Part shown: piece by piece, positions 59,054 through 64,000 of the stretch | How the letters are laid out: the number at the start of each line of letters is the position of its first letter | Position numbering within the stretch: the first letter of the stretch is position 1 | From: Lentisalinibacter salinarum | GTDB taxonomy: Bacteria; Pseudomonadota; Gammaproteobacteria; Steroidobacterales; Woeseiaceae | DNA: 64,000 bases | Reading direction: 5' to 3' | NCBI RefSeq assembly: GCF_040706555.1 | Contig: NZ_JAPDRH010000001.1 | Span: 124,001-188,000, forward strand | Notes under the pieces: generated by a model | Told to the model about the DNA's origin: nothing | Seen by the model: only the letters and a program-made list of their open reading frames with translations | Database searches by the model: none | Translations under genes and position numbers: made by a program

Positions 59054-59741
59054 CTATGTGCAGGCACGCATACAGGCGCGGCACGGCAGGCGCCCGGACG
59101 ATTCGGACTGGAGCCGCCTCGAATCCTGCGAATCGGCCCACGCTTACCTGGAGGCGGCACGCACCGGCGTGCTGGCTGTCTGGGCGGAGGGCCTGAACGC
59201 CGAGGACGGCATCCACCGGCTCGAGGCCTCCCTGCGCCGTTCCTGGCGTCACTACGTGCAGCAAGTCGCATCCTGGGCCCCGGAGCCCTGGCGGGATGCG
59301 ATCGAGTGGTGCGGCTGCCTGCCGGATGTGCCGACGGCCGCCCATATCGTCGTGGCCGAAGAGCCGCCGGAATGGCTGGTCGCGGATGGGGGAACCGAAG
59401 CGGAGGCGCCCGGCAGCCTGGACGAGTGGCGCGAGTGGTGGTGCGCGCGCATGCCGTCGACGGACTCGGACGAGCAGGCCGGGCTCGCTGCGCTGGAGAA
59501 GGCCGTCGATGACTGGATCGCGGAAAACCGGGATCCGGAGCAGGCCTCCGTCTCCCGCGCGGCCAGTCTGCACGAGCGCCTCGAGCACCGCGTGACGACG
59601 GTGTTCCGGCGCCACGCGCTGGGTCCCGCCGCCGTGTTCGCCCATCTGTTGCTGACCGCGCTGGACGTGCAGCGCTTCCGGGGCGGGCTCGTGAGGCGGC
59701 AGGCATTATCCGGACGGGGGGTGGCGGGAGCCGCTGCATGA
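59034..59741 (+). CDS. V/A-type ATPase subunit C-like protein (AC39/d)
   Basis: This 235-residue protein begins GFSYVQARIQARHGRRPDD, which resembles the start of archaeal and bacterial subunit C (d), the funnel that joins the rotor to the membrane ring. It continues with ESAHAYLEAARTGVLAVWAE and an otherwise helical sequence, but is about 100 residues shorter than the usual 320-390. It lies where subunit C is expected, before subunit I, and overlaps both neighbours (20 nt and ATGA). The shortness suggests either a reduced form or a diverged C-like subunit. Confidence 0.68.
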   Translation: MTGAGFSYVQARIQARHGRRPDDSDWSRLESCESAHAYLEAARTGVLAVWAEGLNAEDGIHRLEASLRRSWRHYVQQVASWAPEPWRDAIEWCGCLPDVPTAAHIVVAEEPPEWLVADGGTEAEAPGSLDEWREWWCARMPSTDSDEQAGLAALEKAVDDWIAENRDPEQASVSRAASLHERLEHRVTTVFRRHALGPAAVFAHLLLTALDVQRFRGGLVRRQALSGRGVAGAAA

Positions 59742-61573
59742 GCTTCCGTTCGCGCCCCGCCCGCTGGTTCGAGGTCCTCACCCCGCGCTCCGAGGCCACC
59801 GCCGCACTGAAGGCGCTCGCCGATACGGGCGCGGTGGAACTGCAGTCCCACAGCACCAGCGCGGAGAGCGTTGCGACGCCCGAGCTGCAGGCCGTGCTGG
59901 CCGAGTACCGGGAGTTGGCGCGGAGCTACGGCCGCTACTGGCCCGAACCGCCGCCCGCCACGCCGAACCTGGACCCACGAAGCGCCGAGGCCTCCGTGGC
60001 GGTCCTGCGCGGCTGGGCCGACGACGCGCAGCCCCTCATCGCGCGGCTGGAGGAACTGCGGCGGGAACGCTCGAAGCTGACCCGTCTCGAACGCCTGCTG
60101 AACGAGGCGCCCGAGGCGCTGCCGAGCCCCGCCGGACTTGCCGCGGCGGGTCCGACCATCGGCTGCGGCCTGTTCCGCATGCCGCCGGAGACCTGGCCGG
60201 AGGGCGTGCCCGCCGGGGTCATAATCCAGCGCATCGCCCTGGACGACGAGACCTATCTGCTGGCGGTCGGACCCAGGGGCGAGTACGAATCCCTGGCCAG
60301 CATACTGACGGGCATGAAGGCGGAGCCGCTGGCTCTGCCCGAGGGGCTCGCCGGCGAGCCGGACGCGGCGCTGGCCGAGATCCGCGATCGCCTCGCCGAA
60401 CTGGGCCGCGAAGACCAGCACCTGGGCGAACGGCTGCAGTCACTGAACGACGAGCACGGCATCGCGCAGATCATCGGCGCCTTCGAACTGCTCGACTGGA
60501 TGGCCCACCACGTGCCGAGTTTTCCCAGCAGCGAGAGTTTCGCCTGGATTACCGGCTGGACCAGCGATACCGACGGCGCGGGGATCCACGCTGCGCTGGA
60601 GGAGGCGGGTGTCCGCTACCTGATGCGCCTGTGCGAGCCGCCGGCGGGCTATCCGATACCCATGCTGCTCAGGAACCCCTCCTGGGCCCGACCGTTCGAA
60701 TTCTTCGCCCGCCAGTTGGGCACCCCGGGCGGCGAGGAGACCGACCCCAGCATGATCGTGGCCGTCCTCGCGCCGCTGATGTTCGGTTTCATGTTCGGCG
60801 ACGTCGGTCAGGGCGCCGTGCTGCTGGTCGCCGGCCTGTTCCTGTACCGGAAGATCCCCCCGCTCGGCATCCTCATCCCCGGAGGCATCGCCTCGATGGG
60901 CTTCGGCCTCGCCTTCGGCAGCGTGTTCGCGCGGGAGGACATTATCCCGGCGCTGTGGCTGCACCCGCTCGAGCAGCCGTTGACGCTACTGGGCACGTCC
61001 CTCGGCTTCGGCATCCTCGTGCTGCTGCTGGGCCTGGTGCTGGACGCCGTGCAATGGCGCTGGATGGGGCAATGGTCCATCTGGTGGCACCGGCGCGTGG
61101 GACTCATGGTGTCCTTCCTCGCGCTGGTGGCGAGCTTCTTCGATGTGCGCTTCCTGTACGTCGCGGTGGCCGGTTCTCTCTGGTATGTCTTCGGCGAGGC
61201 GTTCGTCAGCGCCGGGGAGCGGACGCCCGCCGCCCTGGGCCAGGCCGCCGGCGAGTTCGTCGAGTCCCTGTTCCAGCTGGCGGTGAATACGGTTTCCTTC
61301 GTCCGCGTGGGCGCCTTCGCACTCGCCCACGCCGGGCTGGGCGTCGCCGTGGTCGGCATGGCCGAAGCCACCGGCAGCGTGACCGGGATGCTGATCGTGC
61401 TGGCGCTCGGCAACGCCCTGATCATCGCCCTCGAAGGGCTCATCGTGGGCATCCAGACCACCCGCCTGCTGCTGTTCGAATTCTTCATCCGATTCCTGAA
61501 GGCGACCGGCCGTCCGTTCCGGCCGCTGCCGCCGCCCGAAACCCGCACACCCACCAAAGGGAGTAAAGCATGA
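59738..61573 (+). CDS. ntpI: V/A-type ATPase subunit I (a-type membrane stator)
   Basis: This 611-residue protein is the membrane stator that carries the ion half channels. The N-terminal ~320 residues are cytosolic and coiled, e.g. LIARLEELRRERSKLTRLER. The C-terminal half has about seven membrane segments, starting with VAVLAPLMFGFMFGDVGQGA, a hallmark of the family. The essential stator arginine is Arg523 in SFVRVGAFALAHAGL. It ends in a short Pro/Thr/Lys-rich tail. The start overlaps the C-like stop as ATGA and its stop overlaps the K gene start. It works with subunit K in ion translocation. Confidence 0.95.
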   Translation: MSFRSRPARWFEVLTPRSEATAALKALADTGAVELQSHSTSAESVATPELQAVLAEYRELARSYGRYWPEPPPATPNLDPRSAEASVAVLRGWADDAQPLIARLEELRRERSKLTRLERLLNEAPEALPSPAGLAAAGPTIGCGLFRMPPETWPEGVPAGVIIQRIALDDETYLLAVGPRGEYESLASILTGMKAEPLALPEGLAGEPDAALAEIRDRLAELGREDQHLGERLQSLNDEHGIAQIIGAFELLDWMAHHVPSFPSSESFAWITGWTSDTDGAGIHAALEEAGVRYLMRLCEPPAGYPIPMLLRNPSWARPFEFFARQLGTPGGEETDPSMIVAVLAPLMFGFMFGDVGQGAVLLVAGLFLYRKIPPLGILIPGGIASMGFGLAFGSVFAREDIIPALWLHPLEQPLTLLGTSLGFGILVLLLGLVLDAVQWRWMGQWSIWWHRRVGLMVSFLALVASFFDVRFLYVAVAGSLWYVFGEAFVSAGERTPAALGQAAGEFVESLFQLAVNTVSFVRVGAFALAHAGLGVAVVGMAEATGSVTGMLIVLALGNALIIALEGLIVGIQTTRLLLFEFFIRFLKATGRPFRPLPPPETRTPTKGSKA

Positions 61574-61926
61574 CCAGTATGAAGATGATCCTCGCAGGAC
61601 TCATCGGCCTTGCCCTGATCACCGTCGGACTCGGCGCGTTCCTGATGATCACCAGCCTGCCGTTGCTGGCTGTCGAGGAAGGCGTCGCCGGCGCCGGCAT
61701 CGGCGAGGGCGCCCTGCGCTGGGGCTTCGCCGCGGCAGCCGCGTCCGCGGCCCTGTCCGCCGCCGCCGGCGGCTATGCCGTGGCCAAGGTGGGCAGCGCC
61801 GCCGTCGGAGCGCTGGCGGAGAAGCCGGAGCTGTTCGGCCGCATCATCATCCTGGTCGGCCTGGCCGAGGGTATCGCCATCTACGGGCTCATCGTCGCCA
61901 TCCTCATCCTGAACCGACTCGGCTGA
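61570..61926 (+). CDS. ntpK: V/A-type ATPase subunit K (c ring proteolipid)
   Basis: This 118-residue protein has an N-terminal membrane helix (ILAGLIGLALITVGLGAFLM) and one c-type hairpin. The hairpin helices are WGFAAAAASAALSAAAGGYA and IIILVGLAEGIAIYGLIVAI, linked by the polar loop GALAEKPELFG. The ion-carrying residue is Glu100 in GLAEGIAIYG. The residue after it is Gly, and no Gln is seen in the first hairpin helix. Sodium-binding rings normally have a hydroxyl residue next to the Glu and a Gln opposite, so protons are the likely ion. The ring subunit is a single hairpin, unlike the duplicated NtpK of Enterococcus. Confidence 0.92.
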   Translation: MTSMKMILAGLIGLALITVGLGAFLMITSLPLLAVEEGVAGAGIGEGALRWGFAAAAASAALSAAAGGYAVAKVGSAAVGALAEKPELFGRIIILVGLAEGIAIYGLIVAILILNRLG

Positions 61927-61927
61927 C

Positions 61928-62224
61928 GTGCTCGGGGCGGTCTTCATCGGCGACGAGGTCACCGGCGCGGGCTACCGGCTGGCGGGCCTGCGTGTCGTCG
62001 CCGCGGGTCCCGACGAGGCGGGAGAAGCGCTGGCGTCGGCTCGCCGGGAGGATGCCGCGCTGATCCTGATCGGGGCCGGCAGCGCCGGCGGCATCGACGG
62101 CGACGAACTCGAGCGTGTGCACCGCCAGGGTGCGCCGCCGGTCGTGGTGGTGCCCGACGCGCAGGGCGGCGAGCCGCCCGATCTCGCCGCGGTCATCAAC
62201 AGGGCATTCGGACTGGAGCAGTGA
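61928..62224 (+). CDS. V/A-type ATPase subunit F
   Basis: This 98-residue protein fits subunit F, the small CheY-like rotor subunit that sits with D. It shows GAVFIGDEVTGAGYRLAGLR, the typical start with a gap-closing Gly, ALILIGAGSAGGI and PPVVVVPDAQGG, where archaeal F has P.[IV][IV]x[IV]P. The start is a GTG directly after the K stop with no clear ribosome site, so translation is probably coupled. It is short of the usual 100-110 residues by little. Confidence 0.88.
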   Translation: MLGAVFIGDEVTGAGYRLAGLRVVAAGPDEAGEALASARREDAALILIGAGSAGGIDGDELERVHRQGAPPVVVVPDAQGGEPPDLAAVINRAFGLEQ

Positions 62225-62231
62225 ACGGACA

Positions 62232-62918
62232 ATGAACGACACAGGCGGCATCGTCGAGAGGCAGGTCGACAGCATGGTCGGGCTGGTGCGGCGCTACGAG
62301 GCGGCCGAGATCGAGAAGATCCTGGACCGCGCCTACGAGACCGCGCTGGAGCGGGTACATGCTGCCCGGCGCGATGCGCGGCAGCGGGTGCGCGAGGCAA
62401 TCGAGGAACTGCGCGGCGAGGTCGACGCCGGCATCACGCGCGTGCGCGCGGGCGACGAGGCGCGGGCACGTCGCCGTGAGCTCGGCAAGGCCCGCCTGGT
62501 GCTGCGGGCGGGCAGGGAACTCCTGGCCCGGTCGCTGCAGGCGCGCTGGCAGGAGCCCGCCTCGCGGCAGGCGTGGGCGTCGTCGCTGCTCGAGCAGGCG
62601 GCGGCCGTGCTGCCGTCCGGCACCTGGGAGGTGGAGTACGCCGCCGGCTGGCCGGAGGAAGAGCGCGAGGCGTTCTCGGCACGTGCCGGCGAGGCGGCCG
62701 GCGAACCGCCGAGTCTGAACGCCCGCGAAGACATCGCCGCCGGTCTGAGGATCGGGATAGTCATCGAGGGTGCCGGCGCGAGCCTGGACGGGACGCTCGA
62801 CGGCTTGATGGGCCGGGGCCCCGAACTCGAAGCCCGGCTGCTGGCCGAGTACTACGGCCTGGCCGACGGGCCGGACGGGCCGGACGGGCAGGACGGATTT
62901 GGCGGAGGCGCATCATGA
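62232..62918 (+). CDS. V/A-type ATPase subunit E (peripheral stalk)
   Basis: This 228-residue protein is the stalk subunit that pairs with the G/H coiled coil. The N-terminal ~90 residues are a long charged helix (AEIEKILDRAYETALERVHA and RDARQRVREAIEELRGEVDA), and the C-terminal part is globular (ASSLLEQAAAVLPSGTWEVE, GLRIGIVIEGAGASLDGTL), as in other E subunits. It ends with a repeated Gly/Asp/Pro tail (GPDGPDGQDGFGGG), which is unusual. Its stop overlaps the subunit A start as ATGA. Confidence 0.9.
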   Translation: MNDTGGIVERQVDSMVGLVRRYEAAEIEKILDRAYETALERVHAARRDARQRVREAIEELRGEVDAGITRVRAGDEARARRRELGKARLVLRAGRELLARSLQARWQEPASRQAWASSLLEQAAAVLPSGTWEVEYAAGWPEEEREAFSARAGEAAGEPPSLNAREDIAAGLRIGIVIEGAGASLDGTLDGLMGRGPELEARLLAEYYGLADGPDGPDGQDGFGGGAS

Positions 62919-64000
62919 CCGTCGCGACCATCCAGTGGATCGGCGGACCGGTGCTGCGCGCGCGCACGCAGCAGCCCTTTCACGTGCAGGAGGCCATTCA
63001 TGTCGGCCCCGACAAGCTGCTCGGCGAGGTCATACAGCTGCAGGGCGACGTCTTCACGGCGCAGGTCTACGAAAGGACTTCCGGACTGCAACCCGGGGAC
63101 CGTATCGAGGGCACGGGCCGGGCGCTCAGCGTCGGCCTCGGGCCCCATCTGCTCGGGCAGATATTCGACGGGCTGCTGCGCCCCCTCGGCGACGAGGGCG
63201 AGCTGTTCGTGCGTGCCGGCATGACGGCACAGGGCGCGGAGACGCAGCGCTACGCCTTCACGCCGGCCGTCGCCGCGGGCGACGAAGTGGAACCCGGACA
63301 GAGCATCGGGCGGGCCGGCGAGAAGGCCCATGCGGTCGAGTGTCTGGTGCCGGCGGGTGCCGGCGGCCGCGTCGCCGAGGTGGCGGAAGCCGGCGAGTAC
63401 GGTCTCGAGGACGTGGTGTGCCGCATCGAGCCCGACGGGCCCTCGCGCGGCAATGGCGGCAATGGCGGTGACGGCGCGGAGATCCGCCTCATTCAGCACT
63501 GGCCGGTGCGCCGGCCCCGCCCGGTGGCGCAGAGACTGCCGGTGGGCGCGCCGCTGATCACGGGCCAGCGCATACTCGACACCCTGTTCCCCATCGCCCG
63601 TGGCGGGCGCGGCATGCTCCCGGGCGGCTTCGGCACCGGCAAGACCATCCTGCAGGAGGCGCTCGCCAAGTGGTGCGATGCCGACGTGATCGTCTACGTC
63701 GGCTGCGGCGAGCGGGGCAACGAGATGGCCGAGGTACTGGACGAGCTGCCGAAGCTGGAGGACCCGCGCACCGGCCGTCCGCTCATGGAGCGCACGGTGA
63801 TCATTGCCAATACGTCGAACATGCCGGTGGCTGCGCGGGAGGCGAGCATCTACACCGGTATCACCGTGGCCGAGTTTTTCCGTGACCAGGGCCGGCACGT
63901 GGCGCTCATGGCCGACTCCACGAGCCGCTGGGCCGAGGCCCTGCGGGAGGTCTCGGGGCGCCTCGGCGAGCTGCCGGCGGAGTCCGGCTATCCGGCCTAT
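62915..64000 (+). CDS. ntpA: V/A-type ATPase catalytic subunit A, 3' end cut by window
   Basis: The visible 362 residues are the catalytic subunit. It shows the bulge region of the A subunit (EIRLIQHWPVRRPRPVAQRL) before the P-loop GGFGTGKT at residues 237-244, then VYVGCGERGNEMAEVL with the catalytic Glu, IIANTSNMPVAAREASIYTG, and VALMADSTSRWAEALREVSG. The P-loop here reads GGFGTGKT where most A subunits have GPFGSGKT, a mild change that should still bind phosphate. The protein runs off the right edge, and genes for B and D are expected beyond. It is coupled to subunit E by ATGA. Confidence 0.95.
   Translation, partial: MTVATIQWIGGPVLRARTQQPFHVQEAIHVGPDKLLGEVIQLQGDVFTAQVYERTSGLQPGDRIEGTGRALSVGLGPHLLGQIFDGLLRPLGDEGELFVRAGMTAQGAETQRYAFTPAVAAGDEVEPGQSIGRAGEKAHAVECLVPAGAGGRVAEVAEAGEYGLEDVVCRIEPDGPSRGNGGNGGDGAEIRLIQHWPVRRPRPVAQRLPVGAPLITGQRILDTLFPIARGGRGMLPGGFGTGKTILQEALAKWCDADVIVYVGCGERGNEMAEVLDELPKLEDPRTGRPLMERTVIIANTSNMPVAAREASIYTGITVAEFFRDQGRHVALMADSTSRWAEALREVSGRLGELPAESGYPAY

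Overview
The window is about 64 kb of high-GC DNA, densely packed with protein genes on both strands. MlaA, Lon, class I aldolase, a wax-ester synthase, a UrcA-family protein, LytS/LytTR signalling, a GlyGly-CTERM protein and abundant GTAGGAG-type palindromic REP elements point to a Gammaproteobacterium, probably free-living and with no obvious sign of recent transfer. I cannot name the genus. I saw no rRNA, tRNA, CRISPR array, insertion sequence or prophage. The left end cuts a LigD polymerase-domain gene and the right end cuts the V-type ATPase catalytic subunit A gene.

Layout: 1-2306 holds a non-homologous end-joining operon in which the three LigD activities (phosphoesterase, ligase, polymerase) are separate coupled genes. 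2421-9333 holds an FMN glutamate-synthase-domain protein, aspartate carbamoyltransferase, MlaA, Lon and a rhomboid protease. 9512-13582 holds a secreted Rossmann-fold protein, a thiamine-diphosphate enzyme and an FAD dehydrogenase. 13776-18253 is an RND efflux pair behind a strong inverted-repeat operator, followed by a LytS/LytTR two-component system and a UrcA protein. 20887-27172 holds a LysM transglycosylase, a WS/DGAT, an isoaspartyl peptidase, a TonB-like protein and a VOC protein. 27180-36722 is a salvage and stress block: nicotinamidase, nicotinate phosphoribosyltransferase, PRPP synthetase, an APH-fold kinase, a phosphoribosyltransferase, an amidase, a CBS-containing site-2 protease, a universal stress protein and a GMC oxidoreductase. 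36841-42634 holds a frameshifted acetolactate-synthase-like gene, lysoplasmalogenase, a YfcC transporter, class I aldolase and a cysteine synthase.

The most interesting stretch is 42795-57209. A membrane Ser/Thr kinase sits directly upstream of an ECF-like sigma factor whose acidic region-2.2 motif is replaced by Gly-Ala-Thr-Thr, the hallmark of sigma factors activated by phosphorylation. Opposite to it lies a set made of a Rieske oxygenase, a hotdog thioesterase, an RND/MMPL exporter fused to a LolA-like lipoprotein-sorting domain, and a DUF1302-type beta-barrel. It is followed by two carotenoid-desaturase-type genes and a small coupled membrane protein. Together these look like a pigment or lipid export and modification locus. 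The thioesterase leader can form a 14-bp helix that hides its ribosome binding site behind a run of five U, like an RNA thermometer.

The right end (58685-64000) is a bacterial V/A-type ATPase operon in the order peripheral-stalk coiled coil, C, I, K, F, E, A, with overlapping stop and start codons at several junctions.
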